49,604 bases of DNA, from positions 1 to 49,604 of the forward strand of contig WFWZ01000383.1 in assembly GCA_015490875.1 (NCBI GenBank). Direction: 5' to 3'. Every line of letters starts with the position of its first letter. Position 1 is the stretch's first letter. Made by a program: the position numbers and the translations under genes. Source of the stretch: Planctomycetaceae bacterium (GTDB lineage Bacteria > Planctomycetota > Planctomycetia > Pirellulales > Pirellulaceae). The notes below the pieces were generated by a model. It did not search any database and was not told the DNA's origin. It worked only from the letters and a program-made list of their open reading frames with translations. Below, in pieces: positions 43,119 to 49,604 of this stretch.

Positions 43119-44549
43119 ATGATCGATCCAAGTGAAGACCGAGCGGGCAGGACTCGCCGCGAGTGGCTGGTTCAACTGGGAGCTGGATTCGGTGCCGTCG
43201 CGCTGGGGGGAATGCTGGCCGAAGAGACCTCCGGTTCCACGTCTCCGGATCCACTGGCACCGAAACTCGGCCACCATCGAGCGCAGGCGAAGAGCGTGAT
43301 CTTCTTGTTCATGGAGGGAGGCCCGAGTCACCTCGACATGTTCGACCGCAAGCCTCTGCTGAACCGGCTGGCCGGTGAATCACTTCCCAGCTCCTTCCAA
43401 GTGCCCGTTACACCAATGGGCGAGGCTCGGTCTCCCCTGCTAGGCAGTCCTCGGAAATGGAAACGGCATGGGGAAAGTGGTATCTGGGTTTCGGAATGGC
43501 TCCCCGAAATCGCTTCGTGCATCGATGACATCGCCATCATCCATTCTTGCTGGACCGACGGGATCAACCACTCCGGCGGCGTCTGCCAGATGAACACGGG
43601 GTCGGTGGTCGGAGGTCGCCCGTCGCTCGGGTCGTGGGTGACGTACGGACTGGGAACCGAGAACGACAGCCTTCCGGCGTTCGTCGTGATGACCGATTCC
43701 AAGTCGCGCGTGGCCAACGGGCCGCGGAACTGGAGTGCTGGTTTCATGCCAGCCCTTTATCAGGGAGTAGCTCTTTCTCCAGGCGAGGAACCAATCGCCA
43801 ATTTGCGTCCTCCCAAGGGAGTGACACATTCGCGGCAGACGTCGAAACTGGCGCTCTTGCAGGCGGCCAACCGGGCGCACGCAGAGCGACGACCGTGGGA
43901 GTCGGAACTCGAAGCGCGCGTGCGCAGCTATGAACTGGCGTTTCGGATGCAGGCGGAAGCTCCGGTGGCCATCGACCTCTCCCAGGAGACTCAAGCAACG
44001 CGGGATCTGTACGGATTGGATCAGAAGGAAACGGCGGCGTTTGGGCGGAACTGTCTGATGGCCAGACGCCTCGTCGAGCGAGGTGTGCGCTTCGTGCAGC
44101 TTTATCATGGAGCGGGCAGCAAATGGGACTCGCACTCGAAAATCGAGAAACTCCACCCGCCGCAATGCCGCAGCATGGACCGCCCCGTGGCAGGCCTCCT
44201 CAAGGATCTGAAACAACGCGGGCTGCTTGAATCGACACTCGTGGTCTGGGGCGGCGAGTTCGGACGGACGCCGATGAGCGAAAAAGGGGACGGCCGCGAT
44301 CACAACACGACCGGTTTTACGATGTGGATGGCTGGAGGGGGCGTGCAAGGAGGCCAGGTGATCGGAGCGACGGACGAGCTGGGACTGTATGCGGTGGAGG
44401 AAAAAGTACACGTACGAGACTTGCACGCATCGATCCTCCATCTGATGGGACTCGATCACCGCCAACTCACGTACGTCCATCACGGACGACTCGAACGGCC
44501 GACGCAAAACGAGGGGCGTTTCGTGGAGCGGTTGGTCAGAGGCGTGTGA
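43119..44549 (+). CDS. Tat-exported DUF1501 protein
   Basis: 476 residues from the ATG (43119). A twin-arginine-like signal RTRREWLVQLGAGFGAVALG is followed by the DUF1501 domain: VIFLFMEGGPSHLDMFD, HSCWTDGINHSGGVCQMNTG, VRFVQLYHGAGSKWDSH and LVVWGGEFGRTPMSE, plus HNTTGFTMWMAGGGVQGG. The fold is alkaline-phosphatase/sulfatase-like (metal-binding Asp, His and His in these motifs); activity is unproven. It is always found beside the DUF1549/DUF1553 cytochromes. Its 3' end overlaps trmB by 14 bases tail to tail. Confidence 0.93.
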   Translation: MIDPSEDRAGRTRREWLVQLGAGFGAVALGGMLAEETSGSTSPDPLAPKLGHHRAQAKSVIFLFMEGGPSHLDMFDRKPLLNRLAGESLPSSFQVPVTPMGEARSPLLGSPRKWKRHGESGIWVSEWLPEIASCIDDIAIIHSCWTDGINHSGGVCQMNTGSVVGGRPSLGSWVTYGLGTENDSLPAFVVMTDSKSRVANGPRNWSAGFMPALYQGVALSPGEEPIANLRPPKGVTHSRQTSKLALLQAANRAHAERRPWESELEARVRSYELAFRMQAEAPVAIDLSQETQATRDLYGLDQKETAAFGRNCLMARRLVERGVRFVQLYHGAGSKWDSHSKIEKLHPPQCRSMDRPVAGLLKDLKQRGLLESTLVVWGGEFGRTPMSEKGDGRDHNTTGFTMWMAGGGVQGGQVIGATDELGLYAVEEKVHVRDLHASILHLMGLDHRQLTYVHHGRLERPTQNEGRFVERLVRGV

Positions 44550-45177
44550 AGGCCGCGCGGTAGACCGGCAATCCGGCCAAGCGCGTCCGCCGCTCGAAGT
44601 GGGTGCGGTAGTCCAAATCGTGCTGGGGCGTCTCTTCCGGCGGAAACGTCGGCTCGCTGAACTCGGGCCGCTCGGCGACCGCCTCGAGGCCCAACTCGAA
44701 GTATTCGCGCACGTCCGTCCAGAAGTGGAACGTGCCGGAAGGTTGGAGAACGCGAGCGACCTGGGCTAGGAACAACGGATTCATCATGCGGCGTTTGTGG
44801 TGCCGCTTCTTCCACCATGGATCGGGAAAGTAGAGATGGACGGCGGAGGCGATCGCGTCGGCAAGACCTTCAGTGAAGATCTCCATGGCGTGCCCCTGGA
44901 GGACGACGGCGTTCGTACGACCGCGACGCACCAGTCGAGCGGCGGCGAAGCGAGCGTACTTGCGAGCCAGCTCGATGCCGAGAAAACGGTGCTCGGGATA
45001 GCGAGCTGAGAAGTTCTCGAGAAAGAGCCCTTTCCCGCTACCGACCTCGATCTCGAGTGGACCGGATCCGGGCAGGAGTCGCTCGAGCGGCAGGGGTTTT
45101 CCACACTGAGGCCACTCGAAGTAGTGCCGCGACAGATCCAGCTCAGGATCGATCTTGCGAAGAGAACGTCGGCCCAT
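44536..45177 (-). CDS. trmB: tRNA (guanine-N7-)-methyltransferase
   Basis: 213 residues, the usual TrmB length. The SAM motif LEIEVGSGKGLFLENFSARY, GIELARKYARFAAARL, and the signature LYFPDPWWKKRHHKRRMMN are present, with the late motif TFHFWTDVREYFE. It methylates G46 in the variable loop of tRNAs. The end overlaps the DUF1501 gene by 14 bases in convergent orientation. There is no strong ribosome binding site before the ATG. The fabZ-like gene is 38 bases upstream on the same strand, so they may form an operon. Confidence 0.94.
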   Translation of the reverse strand: MGRRSLRKIDPELDLSRHYFEWPQCGKPLPLERLLPGSGPLEIEVGSGKGLFLENFSARYPEHRFLGIELARKYARFAAARLVRRGRTNAVVLQGHAMEIFTEGLADAIASAVHLYFPDPWWKKRHHKRRMMNPLFLAQVARVLQPSGTFHFWTDVREYFELGLEAVAERPEFSEPTFPPEETPQHDLDYRTHFERRTRLAGLPVYRAAFTRL

Positions 45178-45215
45178 GAGTGTCGGGCGAGAGGAAGTGG
45201 GGGAGATGGGCAGCC

Positions 45216-45752
45216 TTATCGCTGCTGCTGACTCTTGTGTTTCTCCAAGGTCTGCTTCAAAGCCTCGATGGGGATGGGGATCCCCTTGATAGTCCCTTCA
45301 ACGGCGAGGGAATCTCGCACGACGCCTTGAAAACGACTCACGATCATCCGGCCTCGCCGCACCTGCACGAGCTGGCTGAGGATCACGAGTCGATCGCCGG
45401 GGACGACCGGCCCTCGGAAACGCACGTCTTCGAGACCGCCAAACCCGATCATGTCGGCTCCCAGCAAGTCATGCTTCTTGGCGAAGTAGCCGCAGCATTG
45501 GGCAGCCGCCTCGACCATGATCACGCCGGGCATGAGCGGCATTCCGGGCATGTGACCGCGGATCCAAAACTCCTCGTCGGTGATGTCCTTGTACCCGACG
45601 CAGATGTTGTTCTCGAGGTCCTCGTAAATGATGGCCGTCAGTTGTTCCATTTCGTACCGTTGCGGATTGACCGCGCGGATCTGCTCGACGTCGGCCACGA
45701 TGTGGTCGAAATCGAGAGTTTCCAGCGGCACGAAGAAGGACTTGGCAACCAC
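45216..45752 (-). CDS. FabZ-family 3-hydroxyacyl-ACP dehydratase-like protein
   Basis: 178 residues with a GTG start. The hot-dog fold is marked by RGHMPGMPLMPGVIMVEAAAQ (catalytic His and Glu), FGGLEDVRFRGPVVPGDRLV and a C-terminal strand. The chain is about 30 residues longer than typical FabZ at its N-terminus (ETLDFDHIVADVEQIRAVNP). It may act on beta-hydroxyacyl-ACP in fatty acid or lipid A synthesis; no other fab or lpx gene lies here. A 32-residue basic peptide gene lies 74 bases upstream on the same strand. Confidence 0.86.
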   Translation of the reverse strand: MVAKSFFVPLETLDFDHIVADVEQIRAVNPQRYEMEQLTAIIYEDLENNICVGYKDITDEEFWIRGHMPGMPLMPGVIMVEAAAQCCGYFAKKHDLLGADMIGFGGLEDVRFRGPVVPGDRLVILSQLVQVRRGRMIVSRFQGVVRDSLAVEGTIKGIPIPIEALKQTLEKHKSQQQR

Positions 45753-45826
45753 GGATATCTACTCGAAAACCGGCAGAAAGGGGGGACTCGCCCGCAAAGG
45801 ACCGCGAGCGGCCGAAGATGGCAGGA

Positions 45827-45925
45827 TTACGTCTTGACTCGCTGACGCTTCGCCTTGCGAACTCGGCTGTTGGCCGGGCGGGCTCCGTGATTGGCTTTCT
45901 TAATCTTGCGATGCGGCTTGGCCAT
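45827..45925 (-). CDS. Small basic protein, 32 residues, ribosomal-type composition
   Basis: The ATG follows an AGGAAG site by 8 bases and the frame ends at TAA. The product begins MAKPHRKIKKANHGARPANS and ends RVRKAKRQRVKT: 13 Lys/Arg plus two His in 32 residues and no acidic residues. Such a composition fits a nucleic-acid or ribosome-associated peptide (compare the tiny basic ribosomal proteins bL36 and Thx in size and charge, not in sequence). It has an exact start site, a clean stop, and is upstream of the fabZ-like gene. No database family can be named here. Confidence 0.7.
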   Translation of the reverse strand: MAKPHRKIKKANHGARPANSRVRKAKRQRVKT

Positions 45926-45953
45926 GATCGGCTTCCTGTTGAGCAAGGGGAGT

Positions 45954-45975
45954 GAACCTCGATCATCGAGGGTTC
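45954..45975. promoter_or_regulatory. Hairpin in the leader of the basic peptide gene
   Basis: GAACC-TCGAT and ATCGA-GGGTTC pair almost completely around one base (bulged G/C). It lies 28 bases upstream of the peptide start, so it may control its translation or be an operator. Confidence 0.4.
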
Positions 45976-46027
45976 CTGTCGACAAAGCGTCCAAGATACC
46001 AGTTGACTGTGGTGCTGAAAAGGCCGT

Positions 46028-46433
46028 TAAATCACTGTGCGCGATTGTGAGACACTAACACCCCTGTGCCGCACGGTGGCGACTGTAACGTGGACGAATA
46101 TATAGACTGGGAGGGCGAGGCTCCTGCCGAGCCGGAATCCCATATGCCCATCGGTGGATGACGCATGGCAGGTGTGCAACGGGCTTTCGCCAACACGCGT
46201 CTTGTATGCTGGACGAACCCGACATCGACCGTCCAGACGCCGGTCATATGCGACTTGCGGATCTGTGTCTGCGATGCCGTTGTGGCTCCTTTGGGGCTCG
46301 GCAGGAGCCTCGCCCTCCCAACTCGGGAAACGCTGTTCTCAAACACTATGATTAGCTGCTTTCACGGCCGCGCTACCCCAATAGGCTTCCTCAAGAATCC
46401 TCCTTTCGTCCCAGAATCGCGCACGGTGATTTA
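46028..46433 (-). mobile_element. MITE-like element, copy B (406 bp)
   Basis: Left end TAAATCACTGTGCGCGATT and right end, on the other strand, TAAATCACCGTGCGCGATT, again with TA at the edges. Internal 25-base inverted repeats (46109-46133 and 46295-46319) are perfect complements. The core is 161 bases, about 55 longer than in copy A because of an extra stretch near its left end. It lies beside the vapC remnant. Outer arms are inverted relative to copy A. Confidence 0.75.
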
Positions 46434-46460
46434 GTAAGACACCCTCGGCGCTCGGCGACT

Positions 46461-46527
46461 CCTCTTTCCTCCTTTGCGTCTTCGCGTCTTTGCGCGAGCC
46501 TCTTTTCCCAACAAGACGTGCGCCGCC
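46461..46527. repeat. Dispersed intergenic repeat, copy 2 (CGCAAAGACGC family)
   Basis: On the minus strand: GGCGCACGTC, a variable stretch, GCGCAAAGACGCG, then AAGACGCAAAG. The block order equals copy 1 at 7571-7630. It interrupts the end of the decayed vapC frame. Confidence 0.7.
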
Positions 46528-46545
46528 GATTTCACTGGAGCAAAC

Positions 46546-46593
46546 ACTCCGAACAGCCACTTCCAACAAGGAGTTAGCGTCCGGGACGATCAC
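46546..46593 (-). pseudogene. Truncated PIN-domain (VapC) toxin remnant
   Basis: The frame starts at GTG that overlaps the antitoxin stop (GTGA) and encodes VIVPDANSLLEVAVRS, the typical N-terminus of a VapC with the catalytic Asp in PDAN. After about 16 codons similarity ends and the sequence runs into the dispersed repeat at 46461-46527. The rest of the PIN domain (about 110 residues) is absent. Confidence 0.6.
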
Positions 46594-46853
46594 TTCCGCA
46601 TCGCCGACTTCCGGACAATCTCCTCGTCTTCCAAGCGACTCGCCAAGTCCAAAGCCTTCGTCAGATCGGCACGCGGCAACCCCATCGAAAAGGTCTCCTG
46701 GCGAAAACGCCATCGGCGATTCGGATGCATGGACGAAAGCAGGCCAACTCGGAGCAACCGATTGATGAGCTTCGTCAGAGAAACTCCCTCATCCTGCGCT
46801 CGCTGCTTGAGTTCACGCGTCAGGTCATCATCGATGCATATAGTGGTCTTCAT
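46590..46853 (-). CDS. Ribbon-helix-helix antitoxin (VapB-like), orphan
   Basis: 87 residues. The start KTTICIDDDLTRELKQRAQ gives the beta strand and first helix of the RHH fold, VSLTKLINRLLRVGLL the second helix. A C-terminal DLTKALDLASRLEDEEIVRK is the toxin-wrapping tail typical of this VapB group. Its toxin partner is present only as a 16-codon remnant (see above), so this may be a solitary regulator that still binds DNA or a non-cognate toxin. Confidence 0.8.
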   Translation of the reverse strand: MKTTICIDDDLTRELKQRAQDEGVSLTKLINRLLRVGLLSSMHPNRRWRFRQETFSMGLPRADLTKALDLASRLEDEEIVRKSAMRK

Positions 46854-46920
46854 AATGTCATCATAGCATCAGTGCGCATGACGTCAGGCCACACTCAAGC
46901 ACGCCCCTGGACCGCTTCAG

Positions 46921-48516
46921 TCACTGGCTCACCGACGCGGCCGTGTCGTACGTGCGCTCTTCGTCGGCACCGACGGCGAACCGGGAACGGGCGATCTGGT
47001 AGAGGCGCTCCCCGGCGGGAGTGGGATAGCGGCCGACGATGCACGCCTGGCACAAGTCGGAACTCGGCTTCTGGATGGCTCGCGCCACGGCCGACACCGG
47101 GAGGTAGCGGAGCGAGTCGCATCCGAGCGCCTCCGCCATCTTCTCCTGAACCTCGTCGGTCAGCTCGCCGTCGACTCCGAACTTGGGAGCGAACAGTTCG
47201 CTGATGCGTGACATGTCGATACCGTAGAAACAGGGCGCGATAATGGGTGGACAAGCGACTCGGACGTGGATTTCGCGAGCACCTCCCAGTTCACGAATCC
47301 GCTCGAGCAACACTTTCATGGTGGTCGAGCGGACGATGGAGTCTTCGACGAGAAAAACTCGTTTTCCCTCGAGCACTTCTCGAAGAGGCGTGTATTTCGT
47401 CTGGGCTTTCTTCCGGCGGCCGCTCGAGCCTTCGATAAAAGTCCGGCCGGCGTATCGGTTTCGGATCAGGCCCTCCCTCGAGGGAATCCCCAACTCGTAC
47501 GCCATGGCGTCGGCCGCCGCTTTGCTCGTGTCGGGAACCGGGACCACAATCGTATCGCCATCGAGGGGGACGCGGCCGTCGGAGGCTTCCAACCGAGCCA
47601 ACTCGACGCCCAAAGCCGTCCGCGACAGATAGACGCTTCGGTCATCCAGTGTACTAGCGACGTTCGCGAAGTAGATCCATTCGAAAAAGCAATAGGCTTT
47701 CCGTGGACTCTCGGCGAACCGCTCGATGGAAAACTTCCCATTGGTGATCGAAATGATCTCGCCTGGCGCCACCGGTCGAATGTTCTCGGGGCGAAAACCG
47801 AGGTTCAACAAGGCGACACTTTCGCTGGCCGCGGCGAAGAGCGGGCCTTCTTTGGCGTAGCAGAGCGGTTTGATGCCGAGCGGATCGCGGGCAACGAACA
47901 TGTCCCCCGACGCGTTGAGGTAGACGAGGCTGTAGGCGCCGTCGAGTTTGGCGCTGAGAGTCCGCATCATTTCGACGAAGGACGGCCGGCGGTCGCCCGA
48001 CACCAGCCGACTCAGTTCGTGCATGATGATTTCGGTGTCGGTTTCGCGAGCCAAATGGTAGTCGTCATCGCGCAGGAGTGCATCGCGCAGCTCGAGGTAA
48101 TTCGCCAACTGCCCATTGAATGCGAAACTGAACCATTTGCGGCGCTGCAAATGATGCCGCTCGAACGGCTGAGCATAACTGCGGTCATCCTGGCCGCACG
48201 TGGCATAACGGACGTGCCCGATTGCCGCACAACCCGCGTACTCTCGCATCAGGCTCTCGCTCTTGCCCGGATGCGAAAGCCGAAACACCTCGGCGACCGA
48301 CCCGATGTCCTTGTGGGTATCGATGAGTTGGTTGCGGTGCGGGTTGTAGGTCGTCATCCCCGCCGCCAACTGGCCTCGGTTCTGAATGTCCAGCAGCATG
48401 CGCGGCATGAGCCGTGAGACTTCGCCGGGTCCCTGTTCGGGCGCCAGCGGGCTGATTGCTTCCCCGGAAAGATGATAGATGGCGGCGACGCCGCATTCGT
48501 GATGTAGTTCGCTCAT
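46921..48516 (-). CDS. purF: Amidophosphoribosyltransferase
   Basis: 531 residues. The N-terminal nucleophile Cys8 occurs in [15 protein letters not shown], so a short propeptide must be removed to expose Cys. Glutaminase motifs [15 protein letters not shown] and [10 protein letters not shown], then [10 protein letters not shown]. The phosphoribosyltransferase half has [18 protein letters not shown] (PRPP loop). Near the C-terminus [14 protein letters not shown] holds a Cys pair, and family members often bind an iron-sulfur cluster here. It makes 5-phosphoribosylamine, the first step of purine synthesis. It is divergent from proB. Confidence 0.94.
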   Translation of the reverse strand: MSELHHECGVAAIYHLSGEAISPLAPEQGPGEVSRLMPRMLLDIQNRGQLAAGMTTYNPHRNQLIDTHKDIGSVAEVFRLSHPGKSESLMREYAGCAAIGHVRYATCGQDDRSYAQPFERHHLQRRKWFSFAFNGQLANYLELRDALLRDDDYHLARETDTEIIMHELSRLVSGDRRPSFVEMMRTLSAKLDGAYSLVYLNASGDMFVARDPLGIKPLCYAKEGPLFAAASESVALLNLGFRPENIRPVAPGEIISITNGKFSIERFAESPRKAYCFFEWIYFANVASTLDDRSVYLSRTALGVELARLEASDGRVPLDGDTIVVPVPDTSKAAADAMAYELGIPSREGLIRNRYAGRTFIEGSSGRRKKAQTKYTPLREVLEGKRVFLVEDSIVRSTTMKVLLERIRELGGAREIHVRVACPPIIAPCFYGIDMSRISELFAPKFGVDGELTDEVQEKMAEALGCDSLRYLPVSAVARAIQKPSSDLCQACIVGRYPTPAGERLYQIARSRFAVGADEERTYDTAASVSQ

Positions 48517-48720
48517 CGGGAATTCACATCGGGGCGACGCGCCGGCGTCGAGGCATGTTGGGAAGGGAGACTTGCCGCTCTCTCCTCAAGGTTCCTCGAT
48601 TCTATTTGCCACGTGCAGGACCCGCAACCAAGCCACCAACTAGGGTGTCGTTTTCCGGCGCAACCGATTCCGATAACCCGGCCTCCCGAGTCGGCCGCAA
48701 ACTCCGTTATCCTGGCATTC

Positions 48721-49604
48721 ATGACGAACAGCCCACGGTCCACCATCGTGAAATCTGCTTCGACCATTGTGGTCAAAGTGGGGACGCGCGTTCTCACCGA
48801 CGCCCAAGGACGGCTCGATCGAAACCGCATCTCGGCTTTGGCGAGGCAAGTGGCGTCGACGGTCCAGTCGGGCCGGCAGGTGGTTTTGGTGAGTTCCGGT
48901 GCGGTGGGAGCCGGCATGGCACGGCTGAGGCTCGACCGTCGCCCCACCGACCTGGCCCAGCTCCAAGCGGTCGCAGCGGTCGGACAGACGCAACTCATCG
49001 AGACGTACGAACAGGTCTTTCGTCAATGGGGGCTGCACGCGGCGCAAGTGCTGCTGACCGCCGGCGATCTGGAAGACCGAACCCGTTACCTGAACGTCCA
49101 CAACACGCTGCGGTCGCTGCTCGAATACCGTGCCGTCCCCATCATCAACGAAAACGACACGGTCGCCGTGGACGAGTTGCAAGCGACCTTCGGAGACAAC
49201 GACCGACTGGCGGCACTCGTGACCAACCTTCTGCGCGCCCCACTGTTGGTCATGCTGTCCCACGTCCCAGGGCTTTTCGATGGGCCTCCCGAAGATCCTT
49301 CCAGCCGGCTGATTCCATACATCGAGCGTCTCGACGAGTCGATCTGGCGTCTGGTGAAGGACCAAACGTCCGACCTATCCAAAGGTGGGATGGCCGGCAA
49401 GCTGGCTGCAGCTCAAATGGTAACGCGAGCCGGCGAATCGGTCGTCATCGCAGGAGGAGGTGAACCAAATGTGCTGAGGCGGATTCTCGAAGGAGAGGAA
49501 GTGGGCACGTTCCTTGCCGGCCAAGGCACCTCGATTCCCTCCCGGAAACGGTGGATCGGCTTCTCTGCGCCGCCGGTCGGGCATCTCGTTGTCGACCCAG
49601 GCGC
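48721..49604 (+). CDS. proB: Glutamate 5-kinase (3' end beyond window)
   Basis: About 294 codons are visible from the ATG. Motifs: STIVVKVGTRVLTDAQGR (ATP/glutamate site), QVVLVSSGAVGAGMARL, AAVGQTQLIETYEQVF, and PIINENDTVAVDEL, then FGDNDRLAALVTNLL. Later DLSKGGMAGKLAAAQMVTRA and a C-terminal PUA-like start (SRKRWIGFSAPPVGHLVVD). It phosphorylates glutamate in proline synthesis. The cut end falls within the PUA domain. It is separated from purF by about 204 bases of unassigned sequence. Confidence 0.9.
   Translation, partial: MTNSPRSTIVKSASTIVVKVGTRVLTDAQGRLDRNRISALARQVASTVQSGRQVVLVSSGAVGAGMARLRLDRRPTDLAQLQAVAAVGQTQLIETYEQVFRQWGLHAAQVLLTAGDLEDRTRYLNVHNTLRSLLEYRAVPIINENDTVAVDELQATFGDNDRLAALVTNLLRAPLLVMLSHVPGLFDGPPEDPSSRLIPYIERLDESIWRLVKDQTSDLSKGGMAGKLAAAQMVTRAGESVVIAGGGEPNVLRRILEGEEVGTFLAGQGTSIPSRKRWIGFSAPPVGHLVVDPG

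Noticed and set aside
46032..46434. Several short frames within element copy B
   Set aside because: They fall in the repeat, are not kept in copy A and have no ribosome binding sites.

Overview
The window reads as a chromosomal segment of a planctomycete (Pirellulales/Thermoguttaceae-like; the exact genus cannot be told from the sequence). The grounds are a secreted DUF1549/DUF1553 cytochrome paired with a DUF1501 protein, an LEDRRVL-type N-terminal signal on a CHRD/dockerin protein, a PEP-CTERM protease, a Ser/Thr kinase with an N-terminal zinc ribbon and a C-terminal SUMF domain, and high GC with many scattered single genes and few operons.

Layout. 1-2.1 kb: a membrane-anchored squalene-cyclase-like repeat protein (cut by the left edge) and a HisA/HisF-like TIM barrel. 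2.5-3.1 kb: an OmpH/Skp-like periplasmic chaperone with its own promoter and terminator. 3.2-7.4 kb: a tight four-gene minus-strand operon for acyl-CoA catabolism (carboxyltransferase, AtuA body, detached AtuA C-terminal domain, enoyl-CoA hydratase). 7.4-8.1 kb: non-coding, with a sigma-54-like promoter, an intrinsic terminator and a dispersed repeat. 8.1-16 kb: a small hypothetical gene, the primary sigma factor, a GlmU-like sugar nucleotidyltransferase, metF, a diguanylate cyclase and a NagB/PIG-L fusion. 16-19.4 kb: an orphan Flp pilin, a hypothetical gene and the TIGR03546/TIGR03545 pair. 19.4-29 kb: a PIN toxin-like gene with a small partner, a Tat-exported sugar isomerase-like protein, secreted proteins, a PQQ-type beta-propeller lipoprotein, a DksA-like regulator, an HtrA protease and a nucleoside hydrolase. 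29-39 kb: trpD overlapping an MFS transporter, a DUF547 protein, a glycosidase-like beta-propeller protein, a Cys-rich secreted protein convergent with the kinase, and a zinc alcohol dehydrogenase. 39-46.9 kb: a block flanked by two inverted copies of a MITE-like element, holding an M48 protease, the cytochrome/DUF1501 pair, trmB, a FabZ-like gene and an overlooked 32-residue basic protein, followed by a decayed vapBC locus. 46.9-49.6 kb: purF and the start of proB.

The most unusual signal is the element pair at 39.03-39.38 kb and 46.03-46.43 kb. The outer arms of the two copies are inverted relative to each other. The core, lying between 25-bp internal inverted repeats, has the same orientation in both, so one core has flipped within its element. 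No tRNA, rRNA or CRISPR array was seen.
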